From contig JAGQOI010000504.1 in assembly GCA_020427625.1 (NCBI GenBank), positions 1-19,051 of the forward strand: a stretch of DNA of 19,051 nucleotides, written 5' to 3'. This document shows, in pieces, positions 6,460 through 15,066 of the stretch. Both the position numbers and the translations under genes were made by a program. This DNA is from Phycisphaerales bacterium. GTDB lineage: Bacteria > Planctomycetota > Phycisphaerae > Phycisphaerales > SM1A02. Each line of letters opens with the position of its first letter. Positions within the stretch are counted from its first letter, which is position 1. The notes under the pieces were generated by a model. That model made no database searches. It saw nothing but the letters and a program-made list of their open reading frames with translations, and was not told the origin of the DNA.

Positions 6460-7614
6460 TCATCGCGCGACGAGGCGGGACAGGCGCCGGAGCGCTTCGC
6501 GGAGCGTCGCATCGTCCTTGCAGAATGCGAACCGCACGAGCGGGCGGCCCTCGGCGCGATCGTCGTAGAACACGCTGGGCGGAATCGCCGCGACACCGAT
6601 GTCCTCGACGAGGTGCCGGCAGAACGCGACGTCGGACTCGAACCCGAACGGCGTGTGATCGGCGATCACGAAGTACGTGCCCTGCGGCGGACGCAGCGTG
6701 AACCCGATGCGCGACAACCCGTCGACGAGCAGGTCACGCTTGCGCCGGAAGTCGGCGAGGAACTCGGCGTAGTACGTGTCCGGCGCCCGCAGGGCCGCGG
6801 CGGCACCGTACTGGAGCGGCGTCGCGGTCGCGAACGTCAGGAACTGGTGAGCCGCCCGCACGCCGGCGGTGAGGTCCGGCGGCGCGACGGTCCATCCGAT
6901 CTTCCACCCGGTGAGCGAGAACGTCTTGCCGAGCGACGACATCGTGACGGTGCGCTGGGCCATGCCGTCGAGATCGGCGATGCGCCGGTGCGCGCCGTCG
7001 AACACGAGATGCTCGTACACCTCGTCGCTGAACGCATACGCATCATGACGACGACAGCAGTCGGCGACGAGTTCGAGTTCCGCGGCGGAGAACACCTTGC
7101 CCGTCGGATTGTGCGGCGTATTGAGGAGGATCGCGCGCGTGCGATCGGAGAATGCCGCGCGCAGTTCGGCGGGATCCACCGCGAAGTCGGGAAAGCGCAG
7201 CGTCACGAAGCGAGGCGCGGCGCCGGCCATCGCGACGGCGGCGCGATAGGAGTCGTAGAACGGCTGGAACAGGACGACTTCGTCGCCGGGATTGACGAGA
7301 CCGATGAGCGTCGCCGCGATCGCCTCCGTGCAGCCGGAGGTGACGGTGACCTCGCGATCGGGATCGGGTCGTCGCGAGCCGGTGCGGGCGTGATGATCGG
7401 CGATCGCCTCGTTGAGCACGGGCACGCCGGAGGTGCGCGCGTACTGGTCGCACCCGTCGCGCATGGCCGCCGCGGCCGCGTCCTTGACGAAGTCCGGTCC
7501 CGCCCAGTTCGGAAACCCCTGTCCGAGGTTGATCGCCTCGTGCTGGAGGGCGAGGCGGCTGATTTCCGCGAAAATGGTCTCCCCGAAGGGCTTCAGGCGG
7601 TCCGACACGGTCAT
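6460..7614 (-). CDS. PLP-dependent class I/II aminotransferase (methionine/kynurenine aminotransferase type)
   Basis: The 384-residue product is a fold-type I aminotransferase. Visible motifs: INLGQGFPNW (28-37), SGCTEAI (93-99), NTPHNPTGKVF (165-175), SDEVYEHLVFDG (196-207, Asp197 contacts the PLP pyridine nitrogen), SSLGKTFSLTGWKIGW (226-241, Lys230 forms the Schiff base) and VRFAFCK (360-366, Arg361 binds the substrate carboxylate). This combination fits the YbdL / kynurenine-oxoglutarate transaminase / DapC-like subgroup; substrate cannot be settled from sequence. The ATG at 7614 has AGGAG 7 nt upstream. The gene diverges from the cysteine-module protein across a 124-bp gap. The QueC-like gene follows on the same strand and may be co-transcribed. 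Confidence 0.88.
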   Translation of the reverse strand: MTVSDRLKPFGETIFAEISRLALQHEAINLGQGFPNWAGPDFVKDAAAAAMRDGCDQYARTSGVPVLNEAIADHHARTGSRRPDPDREVTVTSGCTEAIAATLIGLVNPGDEVVLFQPFYDSYRAAVAMAGAAPRFVTLRFPDFAVDPAELRAAFSDRTRAILLNTPHNPTGKVFSAAELELVADCCRRHDAYAFSDEVYEHLVFDGAHRRIADLDGMAQRTVTMSSLGKTFSLTGWKIGWTVAPPDLTAGVRAAHQFLTFATATPLQYGAAAALRAPDTYYAEFLADFRRKRDLLVDGLSRIGFTLRPPQGTYFVIADHTPFGFESDVAFCRHLVEDIGVAAIPPSVFYDDRAEGRPLVRFAFCKDDATLREALRRLSRLVAR

Positions 7615-7673
7615 GGGTGCACTCCTGGGTCGCGACAGAGCGTACCGGAGAGCGACCGGATCTGTCGTCGACG

Positions 7674-7702
7674 TTGACCGGCGCGCGATCGCCCCGAACA
7701 AT
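7674..7702 (+). promoter_or_regulatory. Promoter of the four-module cysteine protein gene
   Basis: TTGACC (7674-7679), a spacer of exactly 17 bp, and AACAAT (7697-7702). The predicted start is near 7709, leaving a 30-nt leader with GGAG before the ATG at 7739. The -35 match is good; the -10 differs at its first base. Confidence 0.45.
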
Positions 7703-7738
7703 GACGCATCAACCCACCTCTTCCCGGAGCCATCCGCC

Positions 7739-8698
7739 ATGTCCATGTCCCGTCCGCTCGTGCGTTCCCTGTGCCTCGTCGCGGCTCTGCTCGCGGCACC
7801 GGCCGCGGTGTCGGCATCATCGCCGGCGTCGGCGGCCCGACCGACGGTCGCGAAGACGGTCAAGCCGATGAACGCGATGTGTCCGATCGGCAAGGAGCCG
7901 ATCGTCGCGACGGCGGGGACCGTGACGTACAAGGGTCACGTCATCGGACTGTGCTGTCCGTCGTGCGGCGGCGAGTTCATGGCGTGGAGCGAGCCGGACA
8001 AGGACGCCTTCGTGACCGCCGCCCTCGCCGGACGCGAGCCCGGGCAGGAGCAGGTCAAGCGCGACGCGCCCGTCCGCGACGCCTCGCCGGCGAAGCGCAA
8101 GGGCGACCTCTACACGCTGGACATCTGTCCGGTGAGCGGCAACCCTCTCGGCACCGCCGACGAGTTCGTCACGGAGATGATCGACGGTCGCGAGCTGCAC
8201 TTCTGCTGCGGCGGCTGCGTCGGTCGGTACAAGGCGGATCCCGCGAAGTACGACGCGGAACTCGACAAGCGCATCATCGAGGCGCAGCTCCCCTACTACC
8301 CGCTCGACACGTGCGTCGTCATGGGCGACCCGCTCACCGAGGACGGCAAGGACATCGCCGTGAACGTCGTCGCCGGCAACCGCCTCTTCCGCGTGTGCTG
8401 CAAGATGTGCGCGAGGAAGATCAAGGCGGATCCCGACACCTACATCAAGAAGCTCGACGAGGCCGTCATCAAGGCGCAGAGCGATCTCTATCCGCTCAAG
8501 ACCTGCGCCGTGCGGGACTCGAGCCCGCTCGGCGGGATGGGCAAGCCGGTGGAGATGGTCGCGGGCGGACGCCTCGTGCGCTTCTGCTGCGGCGGCTGCC
8601 GCCCGGCGTTCGAGAAGGACCCGGCCAAGTTCCTCGCCCGTCTCGATCAGGCCTGGAAGCCGATCCTCAAGGAACGGGCCGACGCGAAGAAGAACTGA
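7739..8698 (+). CDS. Secreted protein with four tandem YHS/TRASH-like cysteine modules
   Basis: The 319-residue product has a signal peptide (about 1-26, LCLVAALLAAPAAVSA) and then four modules of about 60 residues. Each carries one Cys followed 24-28 residues later by a CCxxC: Cys48/72/73/76, Cys130/156/157/160, Cys192/220/221/224 and Cys256/283/284/287. Modules 2-4 start with a CP/CV/CA turn and G-x-P-L, contain a hydrophobic strand such as GRELHF before CCxxC, and end in a helix with K/ExDPxK/TY/F. The pattern resembles the YHS and TRASH metal-binding families, suggesting binding of copper, iron or another soft metal outside the cytoplasm; this is inferred. The ATG at 7739 has GGAG 9 nt upstream. 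No transporter or oxidase gene is next to it, so its partner is unknown. It ends 29 nt before a strong hairpin. Confidence 0.8.
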   Translation: MSMSRPLVRSLCLVAALLAAPAAVSASSPASAARPTVAKTVKPMNAMCPIGKEPIVATAGTVTYKGHVIGLCCPSCGGEFMAWSEPDKDAFVTAALAGREPGQEQVKRDAPVRDASPAKRKGDLYTLDICPVSGNPLGTADEFVTEMIDGRELHFCCGGCVGRYKADPAKYDAELDKRIIEAQLPYYPLDTCVVMGDPLTEDGKDIAVNVVAGNRLFRVCCKMCARKIKADPDTYIKKLDEAVIKAQSDLYPLKTCAVRDSSPLGGMGKPVEMVAGGRLVRFCCGGCRPAFEKDPAKFLARLDQAWKPILKERADAKKN

Positions 8699-8727
8699 CG
8701 CACGTCCCCGACGTGTCACGATTCCCG

Positions 8728-8757
8728 CAGCGCGGACCCGGACCCGGGTCCGCGCTG
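8728..8757 (+). terminator. Perfect 13-bp GC hairpin
   Basis: Arms 8728-8740 and 8745-8757 pair perfectly around GACC. It lies just after the cysteine-module gene and before the DHS-like gene. There is no U-tract, so it may act by stem strength, with Rho, or to protect the 3' end. Confidence 0.5.
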
Positions 8758-8787
8758 TCGTGCGCCACGGACCGAATGGGTTGACGG

Positions 8788-8793
8788 TACAAT
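8788..8793 (+). promoter_or_regulatory. -10-like box TACAAT before the DHS-like gene
   Basis: TACAAT lies 26 nt before the ATG at 8820, giving a predicted leader of about 20 nt that includes a GAGG ribosome-binding site. TTGACG is only 1 nt upstream of the box, too close to serve as its -35 element. Confidence 0.4.
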
Positions 8794-8819
8794 CGCCGCC
8801 CCATCACCCGAGGCCGATC

Positions 8820-9854
<1,035 letters not shown>

Positions 9855-9898
9855 ACCCGGGCACGAGGTCCGGGGATGTCCGCGGGCGTCGGCGAGGA

Positions 9899-9904
9899 TA
9901 CACT
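9899..9904 (+). promoter_or_regulatory. -10-like box TACACT, likely leaderless purQ promoter
   Basis: TACACT ends 6 nt before the purQ ATG at 9911, so transcription would start on the start codon. A GAGG lies upstream of the box and would not be in such an mRNA. No clear -35 box is seen. Confidence 0.4.
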
Positions 9905-9910
9905 TCGCAC

Positions 9911-10714
9911 ATGCCGCACGCGCTGATCATCACGACGGCCGGGATCAACTGCGACCTCGAACTCGCGAGGGCGTTCGAACTCGCCGGAGCGACGCCGACG
10001 TCGGTCCATCTCAACGACCTGCTCGCCGATCCCAAACGTCTCGACGACGCGGACCTCATCGGGCTGCCGGGCGGGTTCAGCTACGGCGACGCCATCGCCG
10101 CCGGTCGCATCGCGGCCCAGCTCATGCGTCGCGCGCTGTATCCCGCGTTCGTCCGCGCGATCGAACGGGGCACGCCGATCATCGCGCCGTGCAACGGGTT
10201 CCAGATCGCGGTGCAGATCGGCCTGCTGCCCGGGCCGACGCCCGGCGCGTCGTGGCCCGCCGATCCGCCGACGCCGAGCGTCACGCTCACCCGCAACGCC
10301 TCCGCCCGCTTCGTGGATCGCTGGTGCGCGATCGACATTCCGACCGACACGCGGTGCGTCTGGACGCGGGGGCTGGAAGTCCACGGCCAGCCGGCGGTGC
10401 TGCCCGTCGCCCACGGCGAGGGACGGTTCTTCGCCGCCTCGGATGACCTCGTCGATCGGCTGGCCGACGCCGGCCAGATCGCGGTGCGGTACGCGTCCGA
10501 CGACAATCCGAACGGCTCGGCCGGCGACGTCGCCGGCATCTGCGACCCGTCCGGCCTCGTGTTCGGACTCATGCCGCATCCGGAACGATACACCCGCTGG
10601 ACCCAGCACCCGCGATGGTCGCGCCTCGACGACGCCCAGATGATCGGCGAGCCGCCCGGACTCGCGATGTTCCGCAACGCCGTCGCCCACGTCGCCCAGG
10701 CCGCCGCGACCTGA
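9911..10714 (+). CDS. purQ: Phosphoribosylformylglycinamidine synthase, glutaminase subunit PurQ
   Basis: The 267-residue product is a class I glutamine amidotransferase. It releases ammonia from glutamine for the FGAM synthase PurL in step four of purine synthesis. Motifs: GINCDLELARAFELAGA (11-27), LPGGFSYGDAIAAGRIAA (52-69), the nucleophile Cys94 in APCNGFQ, VAHGEGRF (166-173), and His223 and Glu225 of the catalytic triad in LMPHPERY. At 267 residues it is the longer PurQ form, not the roughly 225-residue Bacillus-type; the extra length is mostly after HPER, where EPPGLAMFRN resembles the end of the large fused PurL. No purL or purS is in the window. The ATG at 9911 is set by the family N-terminus and the closely spaced TACACT box. 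Confidence 0.93.
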   Translation: MPHALIITTAGINCDLELARAFELAGATPTSVHLNDLLADPKRLDDADLIGLPGGFSYGDAIAAGRIAAQLMRRALYPAFVRAIERGTPIIAPCNGFQIAVQIGLLPGPTPGASWPADPPTPSVTLTRNASARFVDRWCAIDIPTDTRCVWTRGLEVHGQPAVLPVAHGEGRFFAASDDLVDRLADAGQIAVRYASDDNPNGSAGDVAGICDPSGLVFGLMPHPERYTRWTQHPRWSRLDDAQMIGEPPGLAMFRNAVAHVAQAAAT

Positions 10715-10741
10715 GCCGCCCGGGTTCGCGACAAATCGTCG

Positions 10742-10776
10742 GGCCGATCCGGCGATGGTTCGTGGCCGATCCGGCG
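10742..10776 (+). repeat. 13-bp direct repeat upstream of zinc-ribbon gene
   Basis: GGCCGATCCGGCG occurs at 10742-10754 and again at 10764-10776, 22 bp apart, which is about two helical turns. A -10-like GATACT follows at 10786-10791. The pair could be a binding site for a dimeric regulator or chance in GC-rich DNA. Confidence 0.35.
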
Positions 10777-10802
10777 CCCGCATCGGATACTTGGGGGAAC
10801 CG

Positions 10803-11681
10803 ATGTCGCAGTTCATGACGAGCAAGTTCCTGAAGTACCGGAAGACGCCGGTCGCGCACCCGATCGACGACGATCGGCCGTGCGGCGGATGCGGGTACAA
10901 CCTGCGCGGACTCACGACGGCCGCGGCCTGCCCGGAGTGCGGCGCGCCGATCATCTCGATCCGCTCGGGCGAACTCGTCGATCTCCCGATCGGCGTGCTG
11001 CGGCGGCTCCGGCTCGGGCTCACGATCGTGACGGCCTGCGTCCCGCTGCTCATCGTCGGGCTCATCGTCGCCGCCCGCGTCGGCGCGCCGTTCGGCGCGA
11101 TGGCGGCGATGGTGTTCTCGTCGTGCGGCTGGGCGATCGGCGTCGCGATCGTCACGCGACCGCTGGAGCACCCGGCCGCGATCCGGCGCGGCCTCGGCGC
11201 GAAGTCGACGATGCGGCGCCTCGCCGGCTGGCTCCAGATCGGCTGGCCGCTCGCCTATGCCGCGCAGGTCGTCCTCGCGATCGGCGTCGCGCCGGGGCCG
11301 ACGGAAACCGTGGTGTTCGGCATCGCCTCGTTCGGCACGTTGACGGGACTCGTCGGCGTCGTGCTGTTCTCGCATCTCATGGCGTGTCTCGCCGACTGGG
11401 CGAACGACGAGGCGTCGTCGCGGCGGTTCGATCGGGCGGCGTGGTTCATCGGCGCCGTCGCGGCCATGACGCCGCTGTCGTTCGTCTTCCCCCGGCTGCT
11501 GATCGCGCTCAGTTGCGTGTTCTTCGTGTTCTGGCTGCTCGGATCGCTGTTCTTCGTGATCGGCCTGTTCACGATCTGGCGGACGATCTCCTGGTCGGTG
11601 CGCTGCGCGGCGGAGGACCTCGAACGGAACGCCCGCCTGCGCACCCGGGCGCGCCCCGGCCTGGCCTCGCCTCAACCCTGA
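10803..11681 (+). CDS. Zinc-ribbon multi-pass membrane protein, copy 1
   Basis: The 292-residue product opens with a zinc ribbon, Cys27, Cys30, Cys43 and Cys46 (CxxC-x12-CxxC in CGGCGYNLRGL...CPECGAP), followed by about six hydrophobic segments between residues 72 and 258. The ATG at 10803 has GGGGG just upstream; an in-frame ATG at 10755 is possible but has poorer context. The next gene is a diverged copy with the same ribbon spacing and the same order of segments, including LADWANDEAS / LAEWAKDSTA and RTISWSVRCAAEDLER / RSLSWSVHHAREHIER, so the two arose by tandem duplication. The function is unknown; the CGYNLRGL-type ribbon is one I associate with planctomycete membrane proteins. Confidence 0.8.
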   Translation: MSQFMTSKFLKYRKTPVAHPIDDDRPCGGCGYNLRGLTTAAACPECGAPIISIRSGELVDLPIGVLRRLRLGLTIVTACVPLLIVGLIVAARVGAPFGAMAAMVFSSCGWAIGVAIVTRPLEHPAAIRRGLGAKSTMRRLAGWLQIGWPLAYAAQVVLAIGVAPGPTETVVFGIASFGTLTGLVGVVLFSHLMACLADWANDEASSRRFDRAAWFIGAVAAMTPLSFVFPRLLIALSCVFFVFWLLGSLFFVIGLFTIWRTISWSVRCAAEDLERNARLRTRARPGLASPQP

Positions 11682-11694
11682 TGCGGATCCCGCG

Positions 11695-12576
11695 ATGACG
11701 CACGACATCCCCGACGCGCCCGGTCCGCTCCACCCCCCGGCCCGTGTCAGCACGACGAAGACGCCCTGCGCCGAGTGCGGGTACGACCTCCGCGGCCTGG
11801 AGCCGGCCGCGCGCTGTCCGGAGTGCGGCACGCCGAAGCGGCGCACCGGCGATCATTACGACCCGATCAGTCACATGCCGCCGCGATACATCAAGCGACT
11901 CCGGGCAGCGAGCTGGCTGGCAACGATCGGGTTGCTCGTCGCGGCGACGGCGACGCTGATCGGCGGCGACCTCGCGATGGACACGACGGTGCTCGTCGCC
12001 GCGTGCGCGTGGACGCTCGGCGCGTTCGTCCTCACGGCGCCTCGTCCGGAACCGGAGGCGATCAGTCACGGCTTCGGCTCGCGCGACGTGCTGCGGCGCG
12101 GCGCCCGCTGGCTCCAGTTCATCTGGCCGGTGTGGGCGGGGTTCGAACTCCTGCCGCCGGTTCCCGGCGACGGCGTCGTGCGGACCCTCGCGGTGGTGAT
12201 CGGCGCCGCCGCGTCGCTCGCGATGGCGTTCCACCTTCAGCGTCTCGCCGAATGGGCGAAGGATTCGACGGCGGAGAAGGCGTTCGGGCTCTTCGGCTGG
12301 TCGTCGCTGGTGGTCCTCGTCGCCGGGCCGCTCCTCGGCCCGCTGCTCGCGGCGCTGCCGTTCGGTCTCGGCGGTCGCGGCGGCGGAGTGATCGTCCTGG
12401 GCCTGGCGGCGGTCTGCGTGCTGTCGTTCCCCTACGCGATGTTCTCGCTGTCTCGTTCGCTGTCGTGGTCGGTGCATCACGCCCGCGAGCATATCGAACG
12501 ACAGCGCCGGCGCGAGGAGCGCCAACGCGAGGCCGACGCCGAGGCCGCGCGACGGGTGGGCGCCGCGCCGCGCTGA
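11695..12576 (+). CDS. Zinc-ribbon multi-pass membrane protein, copy 2
   Basis: The 293-residue product is the paralogue of the gene 13 nt upstream. Its zinc ribbon is Cys25, Cys28, Cys41 and Cys44 (CAECGYDLRGL...CPECGTP), again CxxC-x12-CxxC. About six hydrophobic segments follow, and the shared blocks WLQFIWPVWA, LQRLAEWAKDS and SLSWSVHHAREHIER match copy 1. It differs in a longer Pro-rich N-terminus and a C-terminal tail of about 35 residues rich in Arg and Glu (EHIERQRRREERQREADAE) that is probably a charged helix. The short gap suggests one transcript for both copies; the ribosome-binding site is weak. Function unknown. Confidence 0.78.
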   Translation: MTHDIPDAPGPLHPPARVSTTKTPCAECGYDLRGLEPAARCPECGTPKRRTGDHYDPISHMPPRYIKRLRAASWLATIGLLVAATATLIGGDLAMDTTVLVAACAWTLGAFVLTAPRPEPEAISHGFGSRDVLRRGARWLQFIWPVWAGFELLPPVPGDGVVRTLAVVIGAAASLAMAFHLQRLAEWAKDSTAEKAFGLFGWSSLVVLVAGPLLGPLLAALPFGLGGRGGGVIVLGLAAVCVLSFPYAMFSLSRSLSWSVHHAREHIERQRRREERQREADAEAARRVGAAPR

Positions 12577-12600
12577 TCGGCCCGGCCCGGTCCGACGACC

Positions 12601-12609
12601 TGCTACCAT
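12601..12609 (+). promoter_or_regulatory. Extended -10 element before the oxidoreductase gene
   Basis: TGCTACCAT is a TGnTAnnnT extended -10 element. The predicted start is near 12616, leaving a leader of about 29 nt that contains GGAGG before the ATG at 12645. No -35 box is evident, as is usual for extended -10 promoters. Confidence 0.4.
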
Positions 12610-12644
12610 GCCCGTTCGCATTCCCCCATGGAGGCACGAGACGA

Positions 12645-13670
12645 ATGGGACGACTTCGCTGCGGCGTCATCGGCGTCGGACGCATGGGACGACATCACGC
12701 CCGCGTGTACGCGCAGGACGCGGCCGTCGATTTCGTCGGCGTCGTCGATCGCGATCCGGCGCGCGCGTCCGGGATCACCGAGGAATGGGGCGGCCGCGCG
12801 TTCGAGTCCGTCGACGCCCTGCTCGCCCATGGCGTCGATGCGGTGACGATCGCGACGCCGACGATCCACCATCGCGACGCGGCCGAACGTCTGCTCGGCG
12901 CCGGCGTGTCGTGTCTCATCGAAAAGCCGCTCGCGCCCGACGTGACCGAAGCCGCGGCGATCGCCGAAGCCGCCCGTGATTCCGGCGCCGTGCTCCAGGT
13001 CGGTCACATCGTGCGCTACGACCCGGTGATGGTCGCGATCCGCAGTCTGCCCGACATTCATCCGCGGTTCATCGAGGTCGATCGCATCAGCCCGATGACG
13101 TTCCGCAGCGTCGACGTCGGCGTCGTGCTCGACATGATGATCCACGACCTCGACGTCCTGCTCATGCTCCTCGGCGCCGAACCGGAGGACGTGCAGGCGA
13201 ACGCGGTGTGCGTCGTGGGCGAGGCCGAGGACGTCTGCAACGCGCGGCTCACCTTTCCGCCGAACCTCGAAGGCCTGCGCTGCGTCGCAAACGTCACCGC
13301 CAGCCGCCTCGCGATGAAGACCGAGCGCAAGATGCGCATCATCTGCGAGGACGCGTACATCTCCGCCGACTTCGTCGCCCGCAAGGTCACCGTCGTCCGC
13401 AAGACCGCCAACGCGGCTCAGCTCGCCGAGGTCCGCGCGCAACTGGCCGCGGGCGCCGATCTGTCGTCGGTGGACTATCTCAACCTCGTGCAGGTCGACG
13501 ACCTGGAGATCGGCAGCGCCGAGCCGCTCAAGCTGCAGATCGACGACTTCCTCGACGCCGTGCGCACCGGGCGTCACCCGATGGTCGACGCCCAGGCCGG
13601 CTTCGCCGCCGTCCGCACCGCCGAGCGCATCGTCGACTCCGCCCGCGCCGCCGGCGCGCGGATGGTGTGA
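12645..13670 (+). CDS. Gfo/Idh/MocA-family NAD(P)-dependent oxidoreductase
   Basis: The 341-residue product has an N-terminal Rossmann domain with CGVIGVGRMGRHHARVY (6-22), ATPTIHH (70-76) and the family hallmark EKPLA (93-97), then a dehydrogenase C-terminal domain with VGHIVRYDP (119-127) and VLDMMIHDLDVL (161-172), where Asp163 and His167 are in the catalytic region. The SPMTFRSVDVGVVLDMMIHD block is shared with the subgroup that includes UDP-N-acetylglucosamine 3-dehydrogenase (GnnA) and related enzymes of lipid A or sugar modification. A GnnA role is only a guess, since no GnnB aminotransferase or lpx gene is nearby. The ATG at 12645 has GGAGG about 11 nt upstream. An intrinsic terminator follows 24 nt after the stop. 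Confidence 0.85.
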   Translation: MGRLRCGVIGVGRMGRHHARVYAQDAAVDFVGVVDRDPARASGITEEWGGRAFESVDALLAHGVDAVTIATPTIHHRDAAERLLGAGVSCLIEKPLAPDVTEAAAIAEAARDSGAVLQVGHIVRYDPVMVAIRSLPDIHPRFIEVDRISPMTFRSVDVGVVLDMMIHDLDVLLMLLGAEPEDVQANAVCVVGEAEDVCNARLTFPPNLEGLRCVANVTASRLAMKTERKMRIICEDAYISADFVARKVTVVRKTANAAQLAEVRAQLAAGADLSSVDYLNLVQVDDLEIGSAEPLKLQIDDFLDAVRTGRHPMVDAQAGFAAVRTAERIVDSARAAGARMV

Positions 13671-13694
13671 GGGGTCTCATCACCGAAATGCACT

Positions 13695-13734
13695 GGGCAC
13701 CTCGGCCTTCCACGCCGGGGTGTCCGTTTTCTTT
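13695..13734 (+). terminator. Intrinsic terminator of the oxidoreductase gene
   Basis: Arms 13695-13706 and 13714-13725 form a 12-bp stem with two G-U wobbles and a 7-nt loop, followed at once by GTTTTCTTT (13726-13734). This is the only hairpin in the window with a proper U-tract, and it acts on the plus strand. Confidence 0.75.
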
Positions 13735-13742
13735 GCTGTCGG

Positions 13743-14975
13743 TCACGGCCGCCAGTCTGCCAGCAGCGCGGCCAGATCCCGCGGCCCGACGATGCCATCC
13801 CCATCGATGTCCGACGGCAGATGCTGCGAATCACCCCAGTCCTGCAGCATGATCATCAGGTCCGCGGCGTCCACTCGACAGTCGATGTTGAGATCGGCGG
13901 GTCCCGAGTCGATCGGCGTGAGGATGTAGCCCGCCTGGTAACCCGGTGCACCTGGCGGGAAGACGGTGCCATATCCCGCAATCTGACCGCGATCATTGAT
14001 CGCCCAGGCGTGCCTGAGATGGATGTCGAGTCCCGGGACGGGGGTGATTCGGTCGTTAAGGTCAATGATCTCACCGTCCTGCCATAGGAACGCGGCGTTC
14101 GCACCTTCGGCCTGTCCAACGATCTGCCCGGCGTCATTGATGTCCTTGACCTCGATGTCATCCTGGCTTGGAAGGTCATCTAGGATCGTCATCTCGCCAT
14201 CGCGCCAGACGAACCCGACGCGTCGGGAGAAGAGATCGCGGATATTGCCGTGGCCCGCAACATGGCCGCGATCGTTCACGGCGAACGCCTCGCTGTTCCC
14301 CACATCAGTGACTGGCGGCAGGATGATGGCGCGGCCAGCGTGCCAGACGAAGCCGCGGAAGCTGAGTGTTGAGTTCTCGGATGTCCGGCCTACAACGACA
14401 TTGTGCTCGTTGATGTCGAACGCAAACGACTTGAGGGTCGGGATATCGGGACCGATGTTCACGATCTGGCCGTCCACCCAGAGCGTGGCCTGCCACGGTC
14501 CCTCTTCGAAGTCGACAGCGCCGGCGACGACACCGGCGTTGTTGATGGCATTGCCCTCGCTGAGTGTGGCGCCCTCGGGCAGAACGAGGGGTATCGCGGC
14601 TCCGTCGCGCCACAGCGTTGCCATCCGGCCGACGTCCGGGGTGTCGGGGTATTCCATGGTGCCGACGATGTCGCCGTGGACATTGAGGTCGTTGGCCCGA
14701 GGCGTCTCGTCCCCAGGCGCCGCCTCCAGGAACACGAGGCCGGTACGTCCGCTCCACGCGATCGGGTCGAGCGTGAAGCAGGTGATGCACGAGCCGCAGA
14801 CATAGCCACACGCGTCGCCGAGGTCATTGATGCCGTAGAACGTGATGTTCCGATGGTCGTCACCGCACGGCGGACCCGCGACGATCGTGACCTCGTACAT
14901 GCACTGGGCGGACACAGGCGTCGCAAGACCCAGCAGCCCGGCGGCCGCGACCGGCATGACACAACGATGTCGCAT
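13743..14975 (-). CDS. Secreted HAF-repeat protein with C-terminal dockerin-like domain
   Basis: The 410-residue product has a signal peptide ending in PVSA (cleavage about residue 23). Seven copies of a motif like INDxGxIVG start near residues 49, 97, 144, 188, 233, 279 and 326, a regular 44-48 residue period, each associated with a xLWxDG-type strand. This is the HAF-repeat pattern and suggests a seven-bladed beta-propeller (inferred). Residues 361-410 form a dockerin-like pair of Ca loops: Asp361/Asn363/Asp365/Asp372, and Asp389/Asp391/Asp393/Asp400, each followed by a helix ending in DW. Such C-terminal modules are common in Phycisphaerae exported proteins; a cohesin partner is not implied. 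The ATG at 14975 has AAGGAG 5 nt upstream. The gene has visibly lower GC and looser third-codon bias than its neighbours. Confidence 0.82.
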   Translation of the reverse strand: MRHRCVMPVAAAGLLGLATPVSAQCMYEVTIVAGPPCGDDHRNITFYGINDLGDACGYVCGSCITCFTLDPIAWSGRTGLVFLEAAPGDETPRANDLNVHGDIVGTMEYPDTPDVGRMATLWRDGAAIPLVLPEGATLSEGNAINNAGVVAGAVDFEEGPWQATLWVDGQIVNIGPDIPTLKSFAFDINEHNVVVGRTSENSTLSFRGFVWHAGRAIILPPVTDVGNSEAFAVNDRGHVAGHGNIRDLFSRRVGFVWRDGEMTILDDLPSQDDIEVKDINDAGQIVGQAEGANAAFLWQDGEIIDLNDRITPVPGLDIHLRHAWAINDRGQIAGYGTVFPPGAPGYQAGYILTPIDSGPADLNIDCRVDAADLMIMLQDWGDSQHLPSDIDGDGIVGPRDLAALLADWRP

Positions 14976-15060
14976 GGGATCTCCTTGCCCGCTTGAGAGC
15001 GGTACACCCTGTCCTCGGTCTTGTTGTCTTGAGGTGTTCCCGGAAGAGGAATGCACTTCG

Positions 15061-15066
15061 ACTGTA
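15061..15066 (-). promoter_or_regulatory. -10-like box TACAGT for the HAF/dockerin gene
   Basis: TACAGT on the minus strand would give a start near 15054 and a leader of about 79 nt. No convincing -35 box is seen. The 249-bp gap from 14976 to 15224 holds no gene that I can support; it contains this box and the TonB-like gene's box. Confidence 0.25.

Noticed and set aside
8781..8793. TTGACG plus TACAAT as a paired -35/-10 promoter
   Set aside because: The two hexamers are 1 nt apart, far less than the 16-18 bp required.
12608..12979. Frame starting at the ATG of CTACCATG near 12608
   Set aside because: The ATG belongs to the extended -10 element, and the frame is Arg-rich and out of frame with the oxidoreductase.
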